Below, in pieces: positions 1-7,641 of a DNA stretch of 15,035 bases. The translations under genes and the position numbers were made by a program. Under the pieces are notes generated by a model. That model saw nothing but the letters and a program-made list of their open reading frames with translations, ran no database searches and was not told the origin of the DNA. The DNA is from CAZBZG01 sp964496245 (GTDB lineage: Bacteria; Planctomycetota; SZUA-567): positions 1-15,035 of the forward strand of contig CAZBZG010000098.1 in NCBI GenBank assembly GCA_964496245.1, given 5' to 3'. Positions within the stretch are counted from its first letter, which is position 1, and every line of letters begins with the position of its first letter.

Positions 1-1396
1 CGAGATTGCGGGACATCTGGAGCGCGGGATCGGCCCGCACGAGGACCCAATCGCACTGTGCGGCGGCCGTCCCCGCCAGACCAACCCGCAGCAGGCCCGG
101 CGTCAGGTAGACGTGCGTCGCCGGCAACACTCCGCTCAGGCCGTCGCCAAAATCGAACTGCAGCCGGTCCGCTACTGGTCGAACGTCCCCCGCCGCTCCG
201 CACAAACCGAAGCGGTAGCGCAGCAGGCGGTGTCCGTGCGTCCACGTCTCGCCCGCGCGTTCCACCCGCAGCAGTCCGGGGCGGGATTCCGTGAATCCGC
301 CGGTCTCGCTACGCTCCTCCAGACGCACGGGCACGAACCGGGTCACGGGTGCGAAGCTCGCGGCCGCGATCGGCACGACCTTCTTGTGTCCCGGCGGCTG
401 CCAGGCCGCACAGGTGATGGTGGGGCCGCCGAAATTGACGTGGTAGTACGCGAAACGGTGCGCCCCCTTGGACAGCCGGATCGTGCCCTTGTGGCGCGTG
501 TCCGGCACGGCGCCGTGCGCGCCCGGCCACGCCACCACGCGCTTGCCATCCACGAACAGAAAGCTCGCGTCATCCGACGACGTGACGAACGTATACGTAC
601 CGGTAGCCGGGCAACCCAGCCAGCCCTCGTACGCGCTCAGAAACGTCTCCGCTTCGCCAAACGGATGGTAGCCGTGATACACAGCCTGTACGAAGTCGCA
701 ACCGAGAAGCTTTCCGCTGCGCGCCTGGGCCAGCGCAGCCTCCATCTCGGACCAGGTGTCCGCCTTGGCCCCGTCGGGCAGAGGGTACGTAGCTAGCAGC
801 AGCCCCGCCGGCAGCTCCCCTGGATCGTCCGGCCGGTGCGCCGGCGGCAGGAGGGGCGGGATCTGTTGATATGGAGCGACCGCGGACGTCCCCGCGGCCT
901 CCGCATCTTCCTCCGGCGGCGTTCTCGGCCGGCGCGGATAGGGGGGTGAACGACCGAAGTACACCCGCACGGAATCCGCATCCTGGTAGGCAAACGCCAC
1001 GCGCAGAAACGTGCCCGGACCGGCCTGGAGCACCCGATGGGCGAGCGGACCGGTCTTGTCGGCCACGAACACGTCGCCGCCGTCCGCGGCTGCGCGGCCA
1101 CCATGATGGAAGGCGGCCACGCCCACGCGACGCTCGCCCCAAGCGCGGACCGTTGCGGACGGCCGAACAGCCAGCCGAAAGCGGCTCTCGGCCCACGGCA
1201 GGGCCGCAGGCTCGTCCACCGCCTCCGGGGAGGAAGCCGACGGCACTTCCCCGGCCGCCTCGCCGGCGTGAAGCACCCCCAGCGGGGCCAGGAGGACAAC
1301 GACAAGGAGGGGTGTTGCGGCCTGGGGCCGGGCGTCGCGCCCTCCCGTTCTCCCGGCGCGCGCGGCCCGCAACGTGATTGGGGACGCCGACCCCAT
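1..1396 (-). CDS. Exported PA14/PKD-domain protein (C-terminus beyond the window)
   Basis: An open frame starts at an ATG (1394-1396) and runs without a stop to the left edge, giving at least 465 residues. The start is preceded by AAGGA seven bases upstream, inside the end of the FHA gene, whose stop lies only three bases away. Residues 29-46 form a hydrophobic signal-peptide core with a likely cleavage after LHA (44). The frame then holds a Pro/Glu-rich linker (about 150-195) and a PA14-like beta-sandwich at about 230-335, recognisable by GTYTF (266-270), SSDDASFLFVDGK (273-285) and a later GAHRFAYYHVNFGG segment. A PKD-like segment follows at about 410-440 (FDFGDG, then THVYLTPG). PA14 and PKD domains are usually carbohydrate- or protein-binding modules of surface or secreted proteins, so an extracytoplasmic binding role is inferred. 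No catalytic domain is visible in the part present. It is the last visible gene of a tight three-gene set. Confidence 0.85.
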   Translation of the reverse strand, partial: MGSASPITLRAARAGRTGGRDARPQAATPLLVVVLLAPLGVLHAGEAAGEVPSASSPEAVDEPAALPWAESRFRLAVRPSATVRAWGERRVGVAAFHHGGRAAADGGDVFVADKTGPLAHRVLQAGPGTFLRVAFAYQDADSVRVYFGRSPPYPRRPRTPPEEDAEAAGTSAVAPYQQIPPLLPPAHRPDDPGELPAGLLLATYPLPDGAKADTWSEMEAALAQARSGKLLGCDFVQAVYHGYHPFGEAETFLSAYEGWLGCPATGTYTFVTSSDDASFLFVDGKRVVAWPGAHGAVPDTRHKGTIRLSKGAHRFAYYHVNFGGPTITCAAWQPPGHKKVVPIAAASFAPVTRFVPVRLEERSETGGFTESRPGLLRVERAGETWTHGHRLLRYRFGLCGAAGDVRPVADRLQFDFGDGLSGVLPATHVYLTPGLLRVGLAGTAAAQCDWVLVRADPALQMSRNL

Positions 1397-1399
1397 CGG

Positions 1400-2002
1400 T
1401 CAATCCTTGAAGACCAGGGCGTGCAGCCCGCATCCCACGAGAACGATGCGGAGCTCCGGATGGAGCCGGCGGGACATGCTCACCAGGGTTTCCACCTGCT
1501 GCGCGCTGTAGATCATCTCCAAGAGGGGCCGCAGGTCTCCGCCGGAACACAGAGCATGGGCTTCATAGCCGGCCATGCGCGGCAGGCGGCTGGAAAGCTC
1601 CTGGGCCCGGAACTCGGCGTGACTCTTGTGCAGCTCGGGAAGCGATTCCGCCCGACCTTCGGCCGCGAGTTCCCCCACGGCCTCGAGTTCGCGCGTGTCC
1701 TGCATTTTGCTCGCGGGCACGCGGGATTCGCAATTCGCCCCCGACGCCAGCGAGGGGAAGCTGGGGACCTTGGTGGCGTCCGACAGCACGTCCACGTTCT
1801 CGGTCAGATGGGTGCCGTTCAGGCTGTGATCCAGAACGTAGAACGACTCCGCGGCCCGGAAGATGGTGGCGTGGTAGCGACTGATGCCGGGGTCCACGAT
1901 CTGCCAGTCGCACTCCGGTCCCCGTCCCACCGACCAATGGAGCCGTTCGTGCGTAGAGAGGTCGAGCCGTTCTCCGGATACCTCGACGACAAGGCTTGGC
2001 AT
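1400..2002 (-). CDS. FHA-domain protein with an unassigned C-terminal region
   Basis: A 200-residue cytoplasmic protein. I chose the ATG at 2000-2002 because AGGAAGAG lies just upstream and because it follows the zinc-ribbon gene's stop by two bases; an upstream in-frame start would overlap that gene. The forkhead-associated fold is supported by VGRG (25-28), ISRYHA (40-45) and DHSLNGT (58-64), which hold the Gly-Arg, Ser-Arg-x-x-His and Asn-Gly residues used for phosphothreonine binding and loop structure. FHA domains bind phosphothreonine peptides and usually act as adaptors in Ser/Thr-kinase signalling. The residues after NGTHL do not show the usual last FHA strands (N-G-x-x-L ... G-D-x-I) and instead lead into a polar linker (70-140). 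The last 55 residues, beginning near YEAHALCSGGDL, form a compact alpha/beta-looking segment I cannot assign. No kinase is seen nearby. Confidence 0.85.
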   Translation of the reverse strand: MPSLVVEVSGERLDLSTHERLHWSVGRGPECDWQIVDPGISRYHATIFRAAESFYVLDHSLNGTHLTENVDVLSDATKVPSFPSLASGANCESRVPASKMQDTRELEAVGELAAEGRAESLPELHKSHAEFRAQELSSRLPRMAGYEAHALCSGGDLRPLLEMIYSAQQVETLVSMSRRLHPELRIVLVGCGLHALVFKD

Positions 2003-2004
2003 GC

Positions 2005-2730
2005 TCAGTTCTCTTCCTTGGCATACAGAATGCGCCCGCAGCCGGCGCACACACACTTCTTGATCTCCCGCCCCACCAGCACAAGGGTCTCGACGTTCGG
2101 CGTCTGGCGGCGGAAACAGGTCTGGCAGACGCCGTCCTGCATCCGAGCCATGGCATCCCCGCGCCCCCGCCGCAGCGCCTGTTGGTAGACCGCCATCACG
2201 TCCGGGTTCATCGCCTCGACGCGGTGCACCTGCTCCTCGCGTCGCACCTTGAGATCGTCCACGCAGCCGCGAATCTCAGCATCCTCTTGCTCGACCTGGC
2301 GGCGGAGGGTTTCCAGCTCCTGCTCGCCTTCGGCGGCCTCCGCCTGCCGCTCCTTGAGCGCCTGCCGGAGGCTGTCCAGTTTCTCCATGACCTCGAGCGC
2401 CCGGCTCTCCAGCTCGTTGACCTTCTCCTTGAGCTGCTTGACGCGCTCCGTAACGATTTTGTACTCCTTGTTGTTCTTGATGATGTGCAGCTTCTGCTCT
2501 TGATCCTCTGCCTCGGACTCGGCCGAACGAATGTCCAGGTTGCACTGATCCACTTCGCTCGCCTTCTCCTTGATCAGCTGTTCGATCTCCCGGCGCTGCG
2601 CGCGCGCAGACGCGACGGCGGCCTCCCGCGCCTTGATCTTCTCCGGTCCGGCATCGTGACGTTGCTTGAGGGCAACGAGCTCCGAATCGATGGCATACAA
2701 AGCAAAGAGTTCTGTCATCACCGGATCCAT
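2005..2730 (-). CDS. Coiled-coil protein with C4 zinc ribbon (COG1579-like)
   Basis: A 241-residue protein. The start is the ATG at 2728-2730 with GGAGAG about ten bases upstream; longer in-frame starts lack such a site. Residues 25-170 are rich in Glu, Lys, Gln and Leu in heptad-like order and should form a long antiparallel coiled coil, including the family-typical KNNKEY segment (85-90). The C-terminus holds a zinc ribbon with CQTC (202-205) and CAGC (228-231), followed by GRILY. This is the architecture of the COG1579 family, which includes chlamydial CT398 and Helicobacter HP0958; those members are reported to contact RpoN, flagellar or secretion components. The partner here is unknown. 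It is the first gene of a three-gene minus-strand set and lies directly behind the rpoD terminator. I see no clear promoter in the 88 bases upstream. Confidence 0.92.
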   Translation of the reverse strand: MDPVMTELFALYAIDSELVALKQRHDAGPEKIKAREAAVASARAQRREIEQLIKEKASEVDQCNLDIRSAESEAEDQEQKLHIIKNNKEYKIVTERVKQLKEKVNELESRALEVMEKLDSLRQALKERQAEAAEGEQELETLRRQVEQEDAEIRGCVDDLKVRREEQVHRVEAMNPDVMAVYQQALRRGRGDAMARMQDGVCQTCFRRQTPNVETLVLVGREIKKCVCAGCGRILYAKEEN

Positions 2731-2818
2731 TTCGCTCTCTCTCCAAAGCTGTGCGACCCGGCCAGCGCCGTCCACCCCTCGCGAAACCGTGGGACCGCTT
2801 CGATGGCGCGGCGTCCAG

Positions 2819-2847
2819 CAAAAACGCCTGCCGCAGGGGCAGGCGTT
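2819..2847 (-). terminator. Rho-independent terminator after rpoD
   Basis: Read on the minus strand, a perfect 10-bp stem (complement of 2838-2847 pairing with 2823-2832, AACGCCTGCC/GGCAGGCGTT) with a five-base loop is followed immediately by a run of T and then GCTG. It begins 11 bases past the rpoD stop codon. This is the classical hairpin plus U-tract and separates dnaG-rpoD from the zinc-ribbon gene. Confidence 0.85.
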
Positions 2848-2857
2848 GGGCGGCTCG

Positions 2858-4780
2858 TCAGGGCTCCACCGATTCCTCGAGGAAGCCCTGCAGCTTTCGG
2901 CTTCGCACCGGGTGCTGAAGCTTCCGCAGCGCCTTGGCCTCGATCTGGCGGACGCGCTCCCGTGTCACGTTGAACTTTCGTCCGACCTCTTCCAACGTAT
3001 AGGTATAGTCGTCTCCGATCCCGTATCGCAGCTTGACGATCTCGCGTTCCCGGTAACTCAAGCTCTTGAGCACGGCGTCGAGCTTGTCCTTGAGCATCTC
3101 GTAGGACGCCATGTTCACGGGGCTCTCCGCCGACGTATCCTCGATGAAATCGCCGAACTGGCTCTCGTCCGAGTCGCCCGTGCCGATGGGACGGTCCAGC
3201 GAAATGGGGTGCCGGCTGATGCGCAGCACACGCCGCGCCTCGCTGATGGGGATCTCGGCCTGCTTGGCGATCTCTTCGATCGTCGGCTCCCGTCCGCGTT
3301 CCTGAATCAGCTGCTTGGTCACCCGGCGCAGCTTGCTCATCGTCTCGATCATATGGACCGGGATGCGGATCGTGCGCGCCTGGTCAGCGATGGCCCGGGT
3401 GATGGCCTGCCGGATCCACCAGGTCGCGTACGTGGAAAACTTGTAACCGCGGCGGTACTCGTATTTCTCCACCGCCTTCATGAGGCCGGTATTGCCCTCC
3501 TGGATGAGATCGATGAAACTCAGGCCACGATGCCGATACTTCTTGGCGATCGACACGACCAGCCGCAGGTTGCCGCTCGAGAGCTTCTGCTTGACGTCTT
3601 CGTAGGCACGGTAGCGCCGGCGCACGTGGCGCGCGCGGCTGCGCAGGCGCGGGAGCGGTTCCTTGGCCTGCATGCGCACCCGCAAGAGCTTGTCCTCCGC
3701 GCTCTCGAGGCGCCGCTTCTCGACCGTCGAGAGGCGCCCTCCCCGTTCCTGGAGTTCGCGCACCTCGCGCTCGTACCGCCGGCTCTCCCGGGCCAGCTTT
3801 TCGATCTTCTCCTTGATCGGCAGCAGCCGCTTGGTGCGGAGCCCGAGCTCCTCCAGGAGCAGCGCCATGCGCCGCTGGCGGCTTCGAAATTCTCCATACA
3901 GCTGCGCATGCTTGGCCTGAGACGAGGCGCCGTCCTCGATCTTCTTCCACAGCCCGATGTTCTCCTCGTGCATGTGGACGAGCGTTTCCATGTGGCCGGG
4001 AAGCCGTGCCAGGATGTCGTTCTTCCCGAGGCCCGACGGGCTTGTCGTGCGCATGATCTTGTCGATGCTCTCGCGGTTCTGCTGCACCTTCTCGTACAAC
4101 TTCATGACGTACTCAATCGCAATGGGGCTCTCGAGCGCCCGCTTGCGGAACCGCTTGCACGTCAACTCGATCTGCTTGGCCAGCGTGACCTCTTCCTCGC
4201 GCGAAAGCAGCGGAATGCTTCCCATCTCGGAGAGGTACATCCGTACGGGATCGTGGATGTCTCCGGCGTCGCTGCTCGAGCTCTTGCCCCGCGCGGATCG
4301 GCGCCGCGGGGTCGGCGTCTTCGGTTCCTCGGCCGCACTCTTGCTGGAGGCGTCGTCTGAGGCGTTGTCCGAGGCATCCGCGTCCTCGGTGTCGGCGGCG
4401 TCTTCGTCGATGACCTCGATCCCTTCCTTGGCCAAGCGGGAGAGGACACCGTCGATCTCCTGACCGGAAACCATCTCTTCCGGAAGCCATTCGTTCAATT
4501 GGCTGTACGTGACGGACTTCTGGTTCCGGAGCTTCTTGAGGAGGTCGTCCATGGCCGCCTCTTCCAGCACAGCCGGCGGACCTTCCTGGGCCTCGTCCGT
4601 CTCGTCGCCCCCGCCGCCCTGCTTCTCGGCGTCGGGCTTGGCGCGCACGGTGCGCTTCGAGGCCCGGCGTTTGGCGGCGGACTTGCTGCCAGACTTGCCG
4701 GTGGGCTTCTTCCGACTCGTCTCCGCCTTGCGGTCCCGGGACGTCTTCTGTCTGCTCGTCTTCTTTTTACGTGTCGCCAT
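2858..4780 (-). CDS. rpoD: RNA polymerase primary sigma factor (sigma-70/RpoD)
   Basis: A 640-residue primary sigma factor that directs RNA polymerase to -35/-10 promoters. The ATG at 4780 has GGGAGG 12 bases upstream. Visible parts are: a Lys/Arg/Ser-rich basic tail (1-50); region 1.1 (about 79-123); an acidic Asp/Ser linker (125-175); region 1.2 (DPVRMYLSEMG, 177-187); a charged non-conserved helical insert (about 215-390); region 2 (NLRLVVSIAKKYRHRGLSF, 404-422; YKFSTYATWWIRQAI, 446-460), which binds core and melts the -10; region 3 (about 480-545); and region 4 (RYGIGDDYTYTLEEVG then VTRERVRQIEAKALRKL, to about 621), which reads the -35. Presence of region 1.1 and the complete region 2 and 4 signatures marks it as the housekeeping sigma rather than an alternative one. 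It follows dnaG by 21 bases and is probably co-transcribed with it. Confidence 0.98.
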   Translation of the reverse strand: MATRKKKTSRQKTSRDRKAETSRKKPTGKSGSKSAAKRRASKRTVRAKPDAEKQGGGGDETDEAQEGPPAVLEEAAMDDLLKKLRNQKSVTYSQLNEWLPEEMVSGQEIDGVLSRLAKEGIEVIDEDAADTEDADASDNASDDASSKSAAEEPKTPTPRRRSARGKSSSSDAGDIHDPVRMYLSEMGSIPLLSREEEVTLAKQIELTCKRFRKRALESPIAIEYVMKLYEKVQQNRESIDKIMRTTSPSGLGKNDILARLPGHMETLVHMHEENIGLWKKIEDGASSQAKHAQLYGEFRSRQRRMALLLEELGLRTKRLLPIKEKIEKLARESRRYEREVRELQERGGRLSTVEKRRLESAEDKLLRVRMQAKEPLPRLRSRARHVRRRYRAYEDVKQKLSSGNLRLVVSIAKKYRHRGLSFIDLIQEGNTGLMKAVEKYEYRRGYKFSTYATWWIRQAITRAIADQARTIRIPVHMIETMSKLRRVTKQLIQERGREPTIEEIAKQAEIPISEARRVLRISRHPISLDRPIGTGDSDESQFGDFIEDTSAESPVNMASYEMLKDKLDAVLKSLSYREREIVKLRYGIGDDYTYTLEEVGRKFNVTRERVRQIEAKALRKLQHPVRSRKLQGFLEESVEP

Positions 4781-4801
4781 AGGCGCAGACGCCTCCCTAT
4801 C

Positions 4802-6640
4802 TCATTTCAGCTGCTCAATCCGTCTGGCCAACTCGATCTTCCGTTGCGACAACTTGGATGTTCGCTCCGCATTGCCGCGTTCCGTGCGCAACGCCTCGTT
4901 CACATTCGTCAGGTCACGCTGCAGGCGTTCAAACTGGAAGCGGGTCAGCACCTTGAGAAACTCATACTCCGAAAACGTCAGGTCGTGGTCGGGCAAGGCC
5001 ATGTCGGCGATCAAGGCAGCCGCGGCCTCGCTCGCAGCGTTCTGCCGGAGCCACTCGGTGTCGGGGCGGCCGCCCGACGTCCACGCGTCCCGGATGAGCC
5101 CGGCCAGCTCAGCGCAACCCGGGGCCTCAAACTCGGTCAGTTCCACCTCCTCGATCACACGCCCGCTCCAATCGGCGGACTCCAGCATGTACTGCAGGAG
5201 ACGCACCTCCCGCTTGCGGCGTCCCTCCTTCCGGCCCTGCAAGGCCAGGTTGGTCCCGGGCCGCGCATCGAGTCCCCGCCGGCCGGACGCCGCCGGCCTT
5301 CGGGGGCCGGGCGCCGCCGAGGGGCGGGGCAGCGCCTCCTCGGGCACGTGGAACGTCGCCGCCACCTCCCGGCGCATCATGGCCCGCGAGACCGTGTTGG
5401 GCGAGAGATTGACCACCTCCATGACCGCATTCACCGCAGCCGACTGCGCGCTCACGTCCTCGCCCGCTTCGGCGCGCACCTGCCGAAGGGTGTAGTGAAA
5501 CCCGTCCTCTGCCTTTTCCAGCTCTTGGCGAAACCGGTCAGCCCCGCACGCGGGCAGGTACTCGCACGCGTCCTTCAATTCCAGGCTCCGCACGATCCCC
5601 AACGGCACGTCCTCCTGCATGAATAGCCGAACAGCCCGCTGGGTGGCCCGTTCGCCCGCCTCGTCGGAATCGAAGAGCACGAGCACCCGCCCCCCCTGAC
5701 GCACGTATCGGCGAAGCCGCTGCACGTGCTCGGTGGTCAGGCTGGTCCCCAGCGTGGCCACGGCATTGCGCAACCCGTACTGGTGGCACATGATCGTATC
5801 GGTATAGCCTTCCACCACCACGGCCGTCTGCTCAAGACCGATCGCCTTGGCCGCAAAGGCCATTCCATACAGTAACTTGCGCTTCTGAAAGAGTTTTCCT
5901 TCGGCCGTATTGATATATTTGGCCCCAAACTCGGATGTTTCCTCCAGCACGCGGCCCCCGAACCCGATCGGCCGGCTGCGCGCATCGAGGATGGGGAACA
6001 TGACCCGTCCCCGGAAGGCGTCATAGGCTCCCCCGTCCTCCCGCTGGCGCAGAACCCCGGCGGCCAGCCCCGCCTCGATCACCTTTTCGCGCTTGTGCTC
6101 CCCCGCCAATCGGACGAGATGGTTGAGCAGGCCGTCCCACCGGTCGGGCGCCCATCCCAGCTGCCAGATCGCGATCGTTTCGCGGGTGAAACTGCGGCCG
6201 AGCAGATACTCGCGGGCCCTCCGGCCCTCGCGGGCCTCCTCCAGATGCGCTTCGAAGTAGTCGCGCGCCTTGCTGTTAGCCCAAAGCAGGGCCTTCTTGG
6301 TCTCTGTGTCCTGTTCCGGTTCCCGTGGCCCCGCTCCCTCTTCGTATTTCAGAGGTAGGCCGGCGCGTGCGGCGAGGATCTCCACGGCCTCGAGAAACTC
6401 CACCCGTTCCATCCTCTGGACAAACGTGATCACATCGCCTTTCTCGTCACATCCGAAGCACTTGAAGAACTGCTCGGCTGGATTGACGTTGAACGAAGGC
6501 GTCTTCTCATTGTGAAAGGGGCAGAGCGCTACGAGATTGGCCCCAGCCCGGCGCAAAGGAATGGAGTAGCTCTCCACAACTTGAACAATATCATTGGATT
6601 CGCGTACGCGGCGGACGAAATCGTCGGAAAAGCGGGCCAA
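4802..6640 (-). CDS. dnaG: DNA primase DnaG
   Basis: A 612-residue bacterial primase, which makes the RNA primers for lagging-strand replication. The start is a TTG at 6638-6640 with a strong GGAGG nine bases upstream, and the protein begins at the expected family position. The CHC2-type zinc finger uses C40, H43, C61 and C64 (CPFH ... CFGC). The catalytic core has the DAFRGRVMFPI segment (207-217) and the TOPRIM domain with E277 in VVEGYTD and D324/D326 in LFDSDEAG. A Pro/Arg-rich linker (about 435-475) leads to the helical C-terminal part (475-612), expected to bind the DnaB helicase. Length is slightly above the approximately 580 residues of E. coli DnaG. A strong promoter lies at 6693-6721, and rpoD follows. 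No rpsU is present on this strand upstream. Confidence 0.98.
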   Translation of the reverse strand: MARFSDDFVRRVRESNDIVQVVESYSIPLRRAGANLVALCPFHNEKTPSFNVNPAEQFFKCFGCDEKGDVITFVQRMERVEFLEAVEILAARAGLPLKYEEGAGPREPEQDTETKKALLWANSKARDYFEAHLEEAREGRRAREYLLGRSFTRETIAIWQLGWAPDRWDGLLNHLVRLAGEHKREKVIEAGLAAGVLRQREDGGAYDAFRGRVMFPILDARSRPIGFGGRVLEETSEFGAKYINTAEGKLFQKRKLLYGMAFAAKAIGLEQTAVVVEGYTDTIMCHQYGLRNAVATLGTSLTTEHVQRLRRYVRQGGRVLVLFDSDEAGERATQRAVRLFMQEDVPLGIVRSLELKDACEYLPACGADRFRQELEKAEDGFHYTLRQVRAEAGEDVSAQSAAVNAVMEVVNLSPNTVSRAMMRREVAATFHVPEEALPRPSAAPGPRRPAASGRRGLDARPGTNLALQGRKEGRRKREVRLLQYMLESADWSGRVIEEVELTEFEAPGCAELAGLIRDAWTSGGRPDTEWLRQNAASEAAAALIADMALPDHDLTFSEYEFLKVLTRFQFERLQRDLTNVNEALRTERGNAERTSKLSQRKIELARRIEQLK

Positions 6641-6692
6641 GGACGCAGACCTCCCCCGCGATCAGCCGGAAGCAGCCGCCAAAAAGTGAAGG

Positions 6693-6721
6693 ATCTTACC
6701 CGCCGGTTTGCCCCTTGTCAA
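6693..6721 (-). promoter_or_regulatory. Sigma-70 promoter of dnaG-rpoD
   Basis: On the minus strand, TTGACA (complement of 6716-6721), a 17-base spacer and TAAGAT (complement of 6693-6698) form a near-consensus promoter: 6/6 at -35 and 5/6 at -10. The predicted transcript start is near 6686, giving a leader of about 46 bases before the TTG of dnaG. Confidence 0.75.
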
Positions 6722-6781
6722 ATCATTTTCCACATCCAGCCGCGCAAATTGGGTACAGACACCGCTCGGGGGGAGAAAAAC

Positions 6782-6856
6782 GGGGATTGACTCCGGCGCA
6801 CATGGTTTGCGCCGGCGCCTGTGCCCGTTTTTCGGCAGGGCACGGAGTCAGCCCCC
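6782..6856. repeat. Complex inverted repeat with three-way-junction folding potential
   Basis: The outer arms 6782-6795 and 6843-6856 pair over 14 positions with one A/C mismatch and one G-T wobble (TGACTCCG against CGGAGTCA is perfect). Inside lie two more hairpins: CCGGCGCA/TGCGCCGG (6793-6800 with 6808-6815, sharing three bases with the outer stem) and GTGCCC/GGGCAC (6821-6826 with 6838-6843). The arrangement is outer stem plus two internal hairpins. It sits between the promoter of dnaG and the promoter of the plus-strand membrane gene, outside both predicted transcripts. It may be a small RNA gene, a protein-binding cruciform or a repeat element; strand cannot be decided. The rest of 6641-7029 holds only the two promoters. 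Confidence 0.6.
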
Positions 6857-6994
6857 ATTTGCTCGCCCGTTCTCGTCAACGTCTCCACGAGATCCTTGGC
6901 GCTTCTTTCCGCGGAGATTGAATGCGATCACCCTGCGGAAAAGCAGGGGCTTCCCAGCTCCTCCCTGGATCGCGATTTGGCATCTGGCGGGGGG

Positions 6995-7023
6995 TTGAAC
7001 CGGCGCGGAAAAGGTGCTCTAAT
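6995..7023 (+). promoter_or_regulatory. Promoter placing transcription start at the ATG at 7030
   Basis: TTGAAC (6995-7000), a 17-base spacer and TCTAAT (7018-7023). The last -10 base is seven positions before 7030, so the predicted first transcribed base is the A of the ATG. If real, the transcript would be leaderless. Confidence 0.45.
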
Positions 7024-7029
7024 ACCGGC

Positions 7030-7641
7030 ATGACAGGCCATGACACCGCCCCCCCTTCGGATCCGCGCAAACCCACCACCTATTCGGGCATCAAGGCACG
7101 GCCCACCCTCCTGCGCGACTGGATGACCGGCGTCATCAGCGCCGCCCTCGTGCAAACCGCGCTCCTCGGCGTGTTGGCCAACATCGGGGGCGTGTTTCTC
7201 CTGCTCATGCTCCCCTTGCTCCTCATGATCAACCCCATCTTCCTCACCTACCTGGGCGTGCTGCTTGGATTTGTGATCGGTTCGGCCGTGGCGGGCCATG
7301 TCTTTCCCCACTACGCCTTCTACCGTTGCGGATTGAGCTTCCTGTTCATCTCCGTCTTCGACGTGGTGCAGGTGAATCTCCTGGGACGGCCGGGCCTCTT
7401 CGTGGAACAACCGTACAACATCGTCCAACTCATCCCCTTTGCCGGGCTTGGGGCTCTCGTCTGTGCCTTTGCCGGGTCCCTGGGAAGCCGGTGGCACCGC
7501 GGAATCGGCGAGTGGCTACTGGAGGAGTGGGAGGAATTCCGTCTCTCCCTCTGCTTCGACGAGGACGAGGACGAGGAGGAAGAGGAAGAGGAGGGCCTCG
7601 ACGAAAGCGGCGATCATCCCGACCCGGAATCCGACGCCTGA
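7030..7641 (+). CDS. Multi-pass membrane protein with acidic C-terminal tail, function unknown
   Basis: A 203-residue protein of unknown family. The polar N-terminus (1-30) is followed by about four to five hydrophobic segments (roughly 33-52, 54-70, 72-90, 98-117 and 131-150). A cytosolic-looking tail follows, with WLLEEWEEF (162-170) and a run of about 13 consecutive Asp/Glu (177-188), then a Pro/Asp-rich end. I prefer the ATG at 7030 because a good -35/-10 pair lies immediately upstream and codon use becomes strongly GC-ending from there. An alternative in-frame ATG at 6922 has GGAG five bases upstream and would add 36 residues of poorer composition. It stands alone on the plus strand, divergent from dnaG and convergent with the next gene. 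No transporter or enzyme signature is visible, and I do not assign a function. Confidence 0.75.
   Translation: MTGHDTAPPSDPRKPTTYSGIKARPTLLRDWMTGVISAALVQTALLGVLANIGGVFLLLMLPLLLMINPIFLTYLGVLLGFVIGSAVAGHVFPHYAFYRCGLSFLFISVFDVVQVNLLGRPGLFVEQPYNIVQLIPFAGLGALVCAFAGSLGSRWHRGIGEWLLEEWEEFRLSLCFDEDEDEEEEEEEGLDESGDHPDPESDA
7558..7593 (+). repeat. GAC/GAG low-complexity tract
   Basis: A purine-rich run of GAC, GAG and GAA codons encoding the continuous acidic tract in the tail of the membrane protein. Such tracts can change length by slippage. Confidence 0.8.

Noticed and set aside
113..796. Long plus-strand open frames at 113-796 and 1037-2188
   Set aside because: They lie opposite the PA14/PKD and FHA genes, have no ribosome-binding site, and show Arg/Gly/Pro-rich composition typical of antisense frames in GC-rich DNA.
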